From: Gordius sp. MW1
Taxonomy: Eukaryota > Nematomorpha > Gordioida > Gordea > Gordiidae
Length of the DNA stretch: 64,000 bases
Direction of reading: 5' to 3'
NCBI GenBank assembly: GCA_964036665.1
Contig: OZ038527.1
Location: 26,564,901-26,628,900 of the forward strand
Shown: positions 46,412-56,800 of the stretch, in pieces
Position numbering within the stretch: position 1 is the first letter of the stretch
How the letters are laid out: each line of letters starts with the position of its first letter
Notes under the pieces: generated by a model
Database searches by the model: none
Told to the model about the DNA's origin: nothing
What the model saw: only the letters and a program-made list of their open reading frames with translations
Position numbers and translations under genes: made by a program

Positions 46412-46764
46412 TTAGGGCTTGTCTTAATATTAAATTCAGATTCAAATCGCGCGAATTTATTTATATCAGTTTCAATTCATGCGTCAAACTCTGTTGTGAT
46501 CAATAATATTTTGTTTTTTGATACTTAAAAAACGTTTTTTTTGTTCAACTCTTGAGATTAACATTAAATCTAAACTTATGCTTAAAAATTTAAAAACATA
46601 CAACATTTAAGCTTAGGAAAAAGTTTGCATCTTACAAAATCGCTGCTATGTTATGCGTCTGAAATGTAAATCTGCAGTGAATTCGAAGTTAAGACATGGC
46701 TAAGTTATAACCCTTATGATGATTTTTGCTGCGCAGCAAAATCCGATATTAAGACAAGCCCTTA
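46412..46764. mobile_element. AGGGCTTGTCTTA MITE
   Basis: Opposite-orientation copy of the 3.55-kb element: TTAGGGCTTGTCTTAATAT to ATATTAAGACAAGCCCTTA. Confidence 0.75.
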
Positions 46765-48877
46765 CATTTAAAGGCCGCTTCAATTATTTGCATCAAACAC
46801 TATCTAAAATTGACATATTACGGTTTACATTTTTCTCTGAATCAATAATTATAGTTTTAAATTAAATATTCTTTATAGTTTTGGAGCAAGGTAATCATAG
46901 TGTATATTGTATTTAATTCGAACTCACTACTACTTGAAATGTGTGCATTCAATCTTGGCATGTGTCAAGATTAAATGTACTCAGATCTGATTTTAGCGAA
47001 TTCTATTATATGATCTTTATTTATACATTTAATACTCTTTATTATAGTAACATTGTTCCATGATAACGACGGTATATCATAAAACTCCTCTACAATAATA
47101 AATTTTCTATTAGAACCTTCAGTATAATGTCATGGATGGGATGTTCTTCAATAAATGCATTGGGGATTATAAATACATTGTTGGATTTAAAATATTTCTC
47201 AAATATGTTCAGCTACTATTGAAAAATGTTTGAACTTGAGGGTTTAATAAAAGAGATACTTATAAAGCAACTTTCTAATATAATAGAGATATGAGTTATA
47301 AAAGATGAAACTTGAAAAAACTATTACATCGTATGAAACATATATATAAAGGGGCAATAGCTTTAAGATTAATAACAAAACTTGAGTTTCAAGCACCGCT
47401 TTAATACATTATCCGAATCTAAATTACTTTTACGCTAAATATTGTAAACGAACCACAAATTAAGTCAGATGGCATATAAAAGCATATGCAAGTGTGTTGT
47501 GAATAGGATTGTTTTTAGTTTTGCTCACTACCAATTAACTCTTTTATTATACAAAAACTTTTACGGCTAAATGTAAAATATTTTTTTAATGCATAAAACT
47601 AGACAATTAATAAATTAGGTTAAACTTGCTTTTTAAAAGATAGTTTATGGCAAAATGGCTGTAAAGCCAAATAAAAACTTAAACTTTATAAATGAATATA
47701 AATCGCAACATTTTTTGAACTTTTATACCATATCATACACGTTATATTTATTTTAAAACGAATTCTACAATTACATTAAAAGGTTTTTCATTGTGGTTAA
47801 GTCTAAAGTTCCAAAGTTATACCACATTAAATGTTAAAATTTATTAAATAAAGATGTAATATTACTTATAAATTTCAAAACAATATCTTAATTTTCATAT
47901 ATTTTCATTAAAAAATCAGCTATGTTATTAAGAATTTTAATGCACAAGTTAAAAAAGCAAAATTTAATATAAAGACTAGAAAGTAGATAAATGCCCCCAG
48001 ACCGAAAGTGTCTTAATTTTACCCGCCCCATCGACTATGCGTAAGATTCATTTTACTATATAAAGCCCTTCAGGCCCGATATAAAAAAATGCTTATATGT
48101 TTAAAAAAAATTATACATGTTTTTTTATTAAAACAATTATGAATCAATTTGATGATTATGATTTGAAATTAGTCATTTATTAAGTCTTACATGGGCCGCT
48201 TAAATAAAAATAAGACGTGTAATGGTCTTTATGTTTTAGGGTTTTCAATTTGAACTAATTTAAATAATGTTTTTTGAAAAATAGAAATTGTTTGATAATA
48301 ACTTTTATTTTTTAATAGAATAAGGCTAATTATACAGGTTTTAAAGGCAAAAATCCCATAATCTGGCAATTAGTTATACTTTTTTTTTAGCTTGTTTATA
48401 GGTTTTTTCAAATCCTCTAGATTTAGATGACGAAAAAGATGTAAAAATGGCAATCTTGACGTTTTTTGAAGGTAAATTCCCTTTTTAATTCTATATTCAT
48501 ATGATCTATGGACCATTGAATAATCTACATAACAAAAAGTTAAAAAATAGAAGAAAAGATAATCTAGGAAAATTATTAGTTTAAATTAAAGTATCTAAAT
48601 TCTACACTGATATTTCTCTTAATTAAGTTTTTCCCGATAAATATTGTAATAATATTGGTCATATCTCATAATACATAATTTTAACTTCGGCGAGACTTAA
48701 AAGTTACCACAAAATATAAGTAAAGTCAAAAATCAACGAGATTTTTACAGAAACGATTTTTCCTTAAACATAAGTAGGCTAATCTAGAAAATGATTATCT
48801 GCACCTGCAAGCGGCATTTCACAGATCATCAAATATACTAAGCAGGAAAGGAAAGAGGGAGAGAATGAGAAATTGTG
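46765..48877. other. A+T-rich intergenic region with one exon-like segment
   Basis: Mostly featureless. On the plus strand 48402-48470 is flanked by a pyrimidine-AG and an AAG|GTAAAT donor and could encode FSNPLDLDDEKDVK. No partner exons were found. Confidence 0.4.
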
Positions 48878-49004
48878 GTCTAGTGCAGTGATTCTTAACC
48901 TGGGGGTCGCGACCGCCTAGGGGGCCGCGAGAAGTTTGCCGGGGGGCCGCCAATTTTTTTTAGAATAAAATGAAAATATTCAGAAAAGCTTTAGAAAAAA
49001 TACT

Positions 49005-49085
49005 CACCAGGGGATTCGAACTCGTTGCCTTCTGTTTGTTTACATTTACAAGACGTTCGCTATAACCACTCACACCCTGCTACTA
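49005..49085 (-). repeat. tRNA-derived fragment inside the hAT element
   Basis: Minus strand carries a B-box-like AGTTCGAATCCCC and an A-box-like GTGAGTGGTTATAGCG, but no cloverleaf with a paired acceptor stem. Probably a SINE head or tRNA pseudogene. A related fragment is at 42895-42970. Confidence 0.45.
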
Positions 49086-49337
49086 TTAAAATAAGCTGTG
49101 AAACTTATTATTTATAATGAAAATAATTTTTTGAATGGTAGATTTTTTTTGCTGTTTCATAATTTATTCATTTTTTAATCTTTAAAATAATTATCTTCAT
49201 TTAATTTTACAATTCAACAAATTTAACTTCTAAATTTTAAAAATAAAGCGAACTTCTCACCACCGACTTTGGATCGCAAAATAGTGCATTATTTCTTATA
49301 TTGTTTGTTTATTTTAAATAGTTATTATATTCTATAT

Positions 49338-49558
49338 TATGAGCAAAAAGCAGAAAGAAACATTGGAAAAATTTTTTAATCTAAATTCGCGGACCAGGAA
49401 CTTCAAATATTAGTGAAAGTTCCGATGATGATACAGTGAAAAATGAAACGGAAAAAACCAATAGATTGTCCTAAAACTAAAGGTATAAACCAAAGTAACG
49501 ATAAAATTAGAAAATACTATCGTGATTATATTAAATATGGGTTTGTAGCATAGAAGTT
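49338..49558 (+). pseudogene. hAT transposase N-terminal remnant
   Basis: Opens MSKKQKETLEKFFNLNS and is then broken by stops. Further on, RKYYRDYIKYGF resembles the conserved start of the hAT dimer/ZBED transposases. The catalytic part is deleted. Confidence 0.55.
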
Positions 49559-49756
49559 CGAGGAACTACAAAACCACAATGTGTTATAATGTAGTGTAGT
49601 TCTCTCTAAATAGATAATATAACAAATATAAATTATTATGAAAAAATGGGGGGCCGCAAACAAATTATAAAATATTTGGGGGGCCGCGTGTATAAAAAGG
49701 TTAAGAACCACTGGTCTAGTGCATTGAACCCACAACATTTCAATACTATAATATTA

Positions 49757-50188
49757 CTAGCTGACCCGGCAAACGTTGTTTTGCCATATTAAAAATATTA
49801 AAAAAAAAAATTAAAAAATTTAAATAAGAAAATTTAAAACTACCAAAAAAAAATTTAAAAACTCAACTAAACGAAAAATAACAAATAATTGATATTTTTA
49901 AGGGTGGTTAAAAACACAAAATTTTACCTCAATAATGTTCGAATTCAAATTTTCATGAAGCAAATTTTTTTTAAGTCAAATTTACCTATAATCAAAAAAA
50001 ATATCGCGCCTGGCCTTTATGATAAAATATAAACAAAAGGCGGATACGGATACGCCTATAGGTTATTTAACGAAAAATAACAAATAATTGATATCTTTAA
50101 GGGTGGTTAAAAACACAAAATTTTACCTCAATAATGTTCGAATTTAAATTTTCATGAAGCAAATTTTTTAAGTCAAATTTACCTATAA
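49757..50188 (-). mobile_element. Helitron 3' end with duplicated interior (5' end not found)
   Basis: Read on the minus strand it ends GGCAAAACAACGTTTGCC-GGGTCAG-CTAG|T, the same 3' hairpin and terminus as the 62.25-kb Helitron. A ~190-bp interior segment (ACGAAAAATAACAAATAATTG to TCAAATTTACCTATAATC) is present twice in tandem at 49871-49993 and 50069-50188. Confidence 0.65.
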
Positions 50189-50842
50189 TCATGGGCGTAG
50201 CCAGGTTTTGGATTAGGGGGTAGCCAGGTTTTGGATTAGGGGGGGGGGCAAAACGTTTAAAAGTTCAATTAGAGGGGGGCAAAACATAAATTTTTAAAAA
50301 TTTTCAATGTTTTTGCATTGAAAAAAATTTGGTTTCGCAAATTAGGGGGGGGGGGGGGCAGCCGAGGATTTCAATACAAAAACCCTTAAAAATTAAAAAA
50401 AAATTATGTTTTGCGCCACCCCCTAATTAGCCAGGCAGGCGGGGGCAGGGCGCGGCTGCCCCCCCCCCCCCCTATTTGAACTTAACTCCATTAATACAGA
50501 TGCTTATTAGCGAATTTACACAAAAATAAAAGATCACTGTGGAAATCGTCAAATCTAACACGATTTCCATACACGGATCAATGCCATCCAATTAGATTTT
50601 AACGCGTTTTCTTTTTAATATTTTATTTACCAATGTATTTTACCCATGTGATTATTAGAATAAACTACTATTTGTTTAAAAAAAAATTGTTTTGGTAAAA
50701 TAAAATTTAAATTACGGTTGCATGAAAATTTTTGGATAGTCGAGACCTTTTTTTTTTTTGCTCTCAGGAAAATTGTTGGGTAGTCAAGACCTTTTTTTTT
50801 AATCTGCCCCCCCCCTAATTCAAAACCTAGCTACGCCCATGG
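50189..50842. mobile_element. composite of GGGCGTAGCCAGG-type MITEs
   Basis: Starts CATGGGCGTAGCCAGGTTTTGG and ends CCTAGCTACGCCCATGG, with internal G and C runs, a duplicated GTAGCCAGGTTTTGGATTAG, and TTTTAAAAATT palindromic pieces. This is a subfamily distinct from the CAGCATTGG type, apparently with nested copies. Confidence 0.65.
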
Positions 50843-51002
50843 ATATATCAACATTTATTGGCACTTTGTTAAAAGTATTTTCATTTTTCTCCTTGTTTAA
50901 CGTGCAAAAAATGACAAAATTAGATTTTTTAATTTATTTAGCCACGCAGGAGGGGGGGGGGGACACGACCGTCCTATAATAATACGCCCTTCGGGCGTAA
51001 CT

Positions 51003-51136
51003 GGGGGCTTCGCCCCCAGACCTCCTTGGGGGCTTCGCCCCCAAACCCCCTGCTGGGGGCTCCGCCCCCAGTCCCCCGTTGGGGGCTCTGCCCCCAAACC
51101 CCCATCTCCTGGGGGCTCCGCCCCCAGACCCCCGGA
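51003..51136. repeat. array of five GC hairpins
   Basis: TGGGGGCTTCGCCCCCA and variants with TCC or TCT loops repeat five times in about 130 bases, separated by short CCCC or AGACC linkers. Confidence 0.9.
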
Positions 51137-51544
51137 GAAGGGGGAGAAGGGAAGGGGGGGAAGGGAAGAGGGGACGACTCATCTATTCTACGTATAAATG
51201 TAGCTTATTTGCTATGCAATTTATGGGCGAGAAAGGTGAGAAGGGGCGAGAATGCCTATGGGGGGGGGGGGGGGTATTAAATGCAAAAGAATTGGACTGA
51301 CGGGCATAGGTAGGTATCAATGTTAGCCAAAAAAACGTAAAATTTTATTTTGATTTACAATTTGACGAAGCGGGAAAATATAAATGAGTTAAGTGTATAA
51401 ATATCGGCTGGATAAAGTATATAAATATCATCTTTATTTTTTATTTTTTAATTAATGAAATTAGGTTAAACATTTTAGGTTAGGAGGGTGAAGGGGCTAA
51501 AATGTAACTCTTGGAGGAAGCTTTATTGAAATTTTTTGTCATTT

Positions 51545-51742
51545 AGTGGGGGGGGGACTAGTTTTGCCTGGGTTTTGCTTGGTCGACCTTTAGTTCAAAT
51601 AAGAAAACCCCCCTAAATGACGAAAATAAAATTTTTCAATGAAAAAACCCGTAAAAATTAAAAATTGTAGGTTTGGCCCCCCCCCTGATTGAAATTTTAA
51701 ACGTTTCGCCTCCCCCCCAAACCAAAACCTGGCTACGTCCAT
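51545..51742. mobile_element. GGGCGTAGCCAGG-subfamily MITE with GGTCGACC fragment
   Basis: GGGGGGGGGACTAG start and CCTGGCTACGTCCATG end, with a short GGGTTTTGCTTGGTCGACC piece inside. Confidence 0.55.
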
Positions 51743-52799
51743 GTCCCTGCCTGATCAATTAAATTTCATTTTTGATAAACATATTTTTACGATAAAATGT
51801 TTTTTAAAAGTGTACTGAATTATAGAGTTAGACGTCATTTATAATAGGTTCATATGGAAAACATAACATTATACAAAGACATTTAAAATATATTAAAAAT
51901 GTATTTAAAAAGGAGAGATTAATGTTTATTAAATGAAAGATTAAATTATTGAAGGAGAGATTAATGTTTATTAAATGATAAAAGAGAGGTTAAATAACAG
52001 AGATTAGATAAGGTATATACATAAGAAGTGGGGTCAGCATAAGGAGGCTGGATTATTACCAAAAGTTCCGAGAAGATTGAATACATTAAAATATAAAGCT
52101 AGAAAAAATGCAACCATTTCATTTTTAAGTTAAACTGATTGAACCAAAACAAAATCTAGTGGAACGTTATTGTAAGTAAAGGAAACCTTTAAATTAGTAT
52201 GCCCTAATTCGCAGTTAATTAAATTAAAGATTAATTTTCTAATTTAAAAATAAATAGCCCTATAAATATTTGAGTGATATAAACAGCTGACTTGGCGCTC
52301 TAAGTGTATTTGCCTGAAGTGAGGGGGAATAGAAGAGTAACTACCTCCTTCCCCCCCTTTCCCTCCGTTAAAACTAAACGCGCACACTATCCCCCCTTTC
52401 CCTCCGTTAATTTGCCAAAAGCATATAAAAATCAATAATAATAAAAAGGGGTTGAGGGATGATCTCCTCCACTCCCGCCCCCTAATAATACCAACTCAGC
52501 GGTGGAAGGGTAAGATAGGGAGGGGTAGGGGTTTAACGTATAATCAATATTGGTTTTAGCAGTAAACAAGCCGAAGTCATTCGGGTGCGTGACACGAACA
52601 GCGTGACCGAACAGCGTGACAAAACAAATTGGAAAGTGAGCCCATAAATTGCATAGCAATTAATAATAATTGAAGCAAAAAATGGCTTTGATAGTGCGTA
52701 AAAAGTTTTCATTTACCGCAACACATGCCTACTGCATTTATCACCAGACTACCTACATGATAGTAGATAGATAAGATACGCAGCAGTACGTGATGAGGG

Positions 52800-52995
52800 C
52801 AGGGCGTTTGACTGACGTTCGATACCGCGTCAAAACGCATAAAACCCAATATCTCAAAAACTACTCAACCGATTTGGCTGGAACATTTATTAAAACACGC
52901 TCCGGAGTGGCGGGAATAAACTGTGAAATTTTGAGCCAAATCGGTCTGGTAGTACTCCAAAAAAGGTGGCGCCATACATATATATATACACACAT
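52800..52995 (+). repeat. dispersed-repeat-like segment ending in TA/CA dinucleotides
   Basis: Contains CTCAACCGATTTGGCTGGAAC and a terminal ATATATATACACACATACATA. The wording resembles ends of non-LTR or Helitron repeats, but the class is not clear. Confidence 0.35.
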
Positions 52996-53102
52996 ACATA
53001 GTTTCATTTTTATACTATAATATTATTTCTTTTGCTTTTCTATACTTATAAATAGATTCGTGTTAATCTGAACCCCTTGCCCTTATCAATCAACATTCGA
53101 AT

Positions 53103-53218
53103 CCAGGCCATAAGGCGAAAATCCTAAAAGGGGAAAATAAAATAGTATATAATAATTACGTTAGATATAACCCTAACCCTGACCCTAACCTATTATTGGA
53201 TTTCGCCTTATGGCCAGG
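53103..53218. mobile_element. short palindromic MITE with telomere-like core
   Basis: Inverted ends CCAGGCCATAAGGCGAAAATCC and GGATTTCGCCTTATGGCCAGG; the middle contains AACCCTAACCCTGACCCTAA. Confidence 0.75.
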
Positions 53219-53644
53219 AGCGCAACATTATTTTAACCTTTTTAGGGGTATACGGCGTAGGCTTATATAGTATTTGTGGTGTGTTTACCATCAATTCACT
53301 CTCTCTCTCTCCTTCTCCACTCCCGCAAGCGAAATAAGTGGCCCTTTCGATTAAGTTTAATATGATTATATTTTATAAAACAACCTTGATAGTTAATTAA
53401 AGACACAAATTTAATGATCAAAAATGTTATGGAGGCATGGTTGTGATATATTGGCTAATCATTTTTAAAAATTCATGAAGTTAATTTTCGTGGATGGACC
53501 GATGCTTTTTAATATAGAGAAACATTTTAAGCGACATTTATTAAGGCAAACAAAAATGACTAAGGCACCTAATTATAAAAAAAAGAATTATGGCATGAAT
53601 ATGTTCGCATAAATCAAGAAAAATGTTGCATTTAAATGTTACAG

Positions 53645-53786
53645 GAACTAGAAGGGGGCAAATGCTTTAGGGAGAGGCGAAATGATATTTTTTAAATTTA
53701 AGTCATAATTATATTCAATCATGAAGAATTTCTAAATTTAGAGAGGGGCAGCTGCCCCTACCTGCCACCCCGTGGCTAGGCATATG
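53645..53786. mobile_element. GGGCGTAGCCAG MITE, degenerate, downstream of IMP4
   Basis: GGGGGCAAATGCTTTAGGGAG to GTGGCTAGGCATATG. Confidence 0.6.
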
Positions 53787-53896
53787 CAATTAGTAGATAA
53801 ATATAGGAATATTAAACACTCAGTTTTATCAATAATAATTCCTAACATGACATTCACAACATCTTAAAGTTTTTTAGGTATTGTGCCAGCTCAATA

Positions 53897-56800
53897 TCAT
53901 TCGGTGCTTAAAAATTGACGCTTTTTAGAGGTGTTCATGTATGGTTTGAGACTCCATTCGGATTCAGAAATTGCAGCGGTATCAAGCGTACCCAATTTGA
54001 TTTCGTACACTAAAGTTTGTCGTAAAAAGTTATATAAACATAATGCATTTTTAAATTCATCTCTCATATATCCAAGTTATTATAGAAAAAGTAAAGTCTT
54101 GCACGGTTAATTTTCAAAAAAAATTAGGCCTTAAGCAACTTTGTAAGAAATGTCATATTTATCTAGATCAGAACAATCTTTATTTTATCGTGAATATAAT
54201 CGTTATTTCGAAAAGATCACGTAAATGTGGTATAATTAAGGGAATCACGATTTTCTAAATTCTTCAGTAACACGCCTTTAAAACCTATAAAGCATTTTAA
54301 TTGTTATGCAATTTATGGGTTCGCTTTTGGTTGTGCGTCCATCCGTCCTGTCCAACTTGTAATTTTTAAACAACTGCCGTCGAGACTTATACGGTTTTTA
54401 ATGGCTGCGGACTTTTGCCTCTGTAAAAGACTTTTATTTTACTTTCGCAAATAGACTAGCTAATGACCGCTGATTGGCTTTAAATTTTTGATCGAGAGAT
54501 CGATATAGGTAAAAGTAATTAAAATTAATAACGTCACTAACATTCCCTATTATTATTGTGGTCGTCAAATTCAAACGATAAAATAGTCGAGCCAAAAGCG
54601 GGTTAGCAAGACCCTCTCAAAAAATGATGAGAGACAATCGAATTAACGCATTTAAAAACCATTTATAACCATAGCTTAGCTAAGGTGTATATGTAGGTAA
54701 ACTAGTTTTGTCCAAACGGCTGGGTTTTGCTTGGTTAACTTGTCGACTCAAGTCTGTTTTCAAATTTTGACTAAGCCTAGAGGTCGACCAAGAAAAACAC
54801 AAAAAATTTTTGGTCCGTGTATGTTTGGTCGACTAAACCTAAAGGTCGACCAAACAAAATCCAACCCTTTTTACGATACTAACATGCACATATAATGAGG
54901 CTAATTGAAAAAAGCGCACAATCTGACACCTACATTTCATTTCGAATCGCGGTCCGACCTCGTTCAATTGCACAACGCCTTCGTTCCTCGTGTAAACGTG
55001 ATGTCTAAAAGGCAGTTCCCAAAAAACCAAACAAAATCAATAAAAATAACACATCATAAAATTATATTTCCCCAGGAATTCAACAATATACTAGCATTAG
55101 GTAAAAAGCAAGACAAACTCAATAACAAAGTAGAGGGGAAAGGACTGCAGGTAGTGTTGTAAAAACGGCTGTGCTTCGTTTGGTCGATCTTTAAGTGGCA
55201 TAAAATGTTTAGTCAACTAAAACCAAAGATCGACCAAATCAACCATACTACAAATTAGGTGAAAACGAGACAAACTTAATAAGGCCTGAAGGTATTGTCG
55301 TAAAAAAGGCTAGGTTTTGTTTGATTGACCTTCGGTTTTGGTCGACTAAACGTAAACAGGCCTCCGTTTATGCGACTAAGACCAAGAAAACCCAGCAGCC
55401 GTTTTTACGAAACACTACCTGAAGGAAATGTAGTCGTTTTGGTTGTAGAAAGTAACGATTCTTTTGCTATCTTCCTTGGGTACGGGGAATAAATGTTTCA
55501 AGATGGTTGTCACACGCTTGCCCAAGACACTTTTAAAATTGTGAAATATGAGGTGAGGATAGGCCTCCGACATGGGGGCCATGTTAGGAATATCGTGTCT
55601 CATAACCACGTTTGACAAGTTGAAGTATGCCGTGGGACCGAAGGGCAAGTGACATATTTGTACGTTATCTGATGAAAATAACAAACACAATAAAATTTAT
55701 GATAGTGAAACATGATCATAAAACTAAAGCTAGTAGATTTACTTTTTAAATAAGATTTAAAGTATAAAACTTTTAATGACTAGATCTAATTTGAAAGATC
55801 AAAGTGTAACAAGTTGTTGAAATGCAATCAAACATATGAGGCAGTCATGTGCCGTTGTAATAGCATTGTAAAAAGGGCTATGTTTTGTTTGGTCGACCTT
55901 TGATTTATGTTGACTAAACACAGGCAGACCATAGGTTTGACCAAAAAGTCTTTGACCTGTTTATGCTAACAAAAATAGATTAAAAAACCTTTAGTATGTT
56001 TATGTTTAGTCAACCAAACTAAAGGTCAACCAAACAAAACCCAGCCCTTCCTACAACACTACTTTGTAATGTCGTATTGTTAAAACATGTTATAGTATAG
56101 ATGGTGTGAAAAGGCACCAGTATTACATAATCTTATATATGTTTGATAATTTGCAAATGAGCTTTGCTATAAAAGTGAGATGATACCTGGTTGTCCACGG
56201 GTTTCGTGAACTAATATGAAGTCTGTCACTTGGTTTTCCTTGCAGGCATCCAACAAATTTTTCAGCTCGTAATGGCCTCGATTTATTCGTTGAGAATTGG
56301 GGAACAAAAGTTTTAGTTCCTTTGTGCATAACACCAAAATATAATTATGTTTTGGCTACTTCATTTAATTCCACATGAAAAATGAATTTTAATAGGATAT
56401 TATATGTAAAATGTTTAAAAATTGATAAAAAATTAGAAAATCACTCACATAAACTAAGTAACTTCTGAATATTTGGAGAATTTTTATAGGATATTTAAAT
56501 TAAATAATGACATTAAATTACAACTAATATTACTTTGGTAAATTGTTTTAGCTTGGAGCTAGGATCTCTTGAAGTAGTTATGACAATCTTTGGGTCCTCA
56601 ACTCCTGCAAACCTATACTCATCGTCAATATCTACACCTTTACAAATAATAAATATATTAGAAGCAGACATTAAAATGGCATAGGGCAAATTTAATTAAT
56701 ACAAAATATTCATTGATTTGAAGGATAAAATACCAACTAGACTTAGTATTATAGCTATGCTGAATATTATTAATTTTAAAACTATATGCAAAATAAGATT

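Larger units (their letters stand above)
48886..49713. mobile_element. deleted hAT transposon with exact 8-bp target duplication
   Basis: Ends CAGTGATTCTTAACC and GGTTAAGAACCACTG, flanked on both sides by GTCTAGTG (48878-48885, 49714-49721). Further in, both ends repeat a GGGGGGCCGC motif. The termini and 8-bp duplication are typical of hAT elements. Confidence 0.9.
50984..52664. mobile_element. second relative of the fold-back element, with GC hairpin array
   Basis: Starts with the hairpin ACGCCCTTCGGGCGT, passes through the hairpin array and the shared GGGAAGAGGGGACGACTCAT / TATGCAATTTATGGGCGAGA segment, and ends GAGCCCATAAATTGCATAGC. A MITE lies inside (51545-51742). Confidence 0.55.

Noticed and set aside
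49005-49085. Functional tRNA gene
   Set aside because: A- and B-box-like motifs only; acceptor arms do not pair.
51026-51300. Proline/glycine-rich frames on both strands
   Set aside because: Produced by the GC hairpin array and adjacent G-rich tract.
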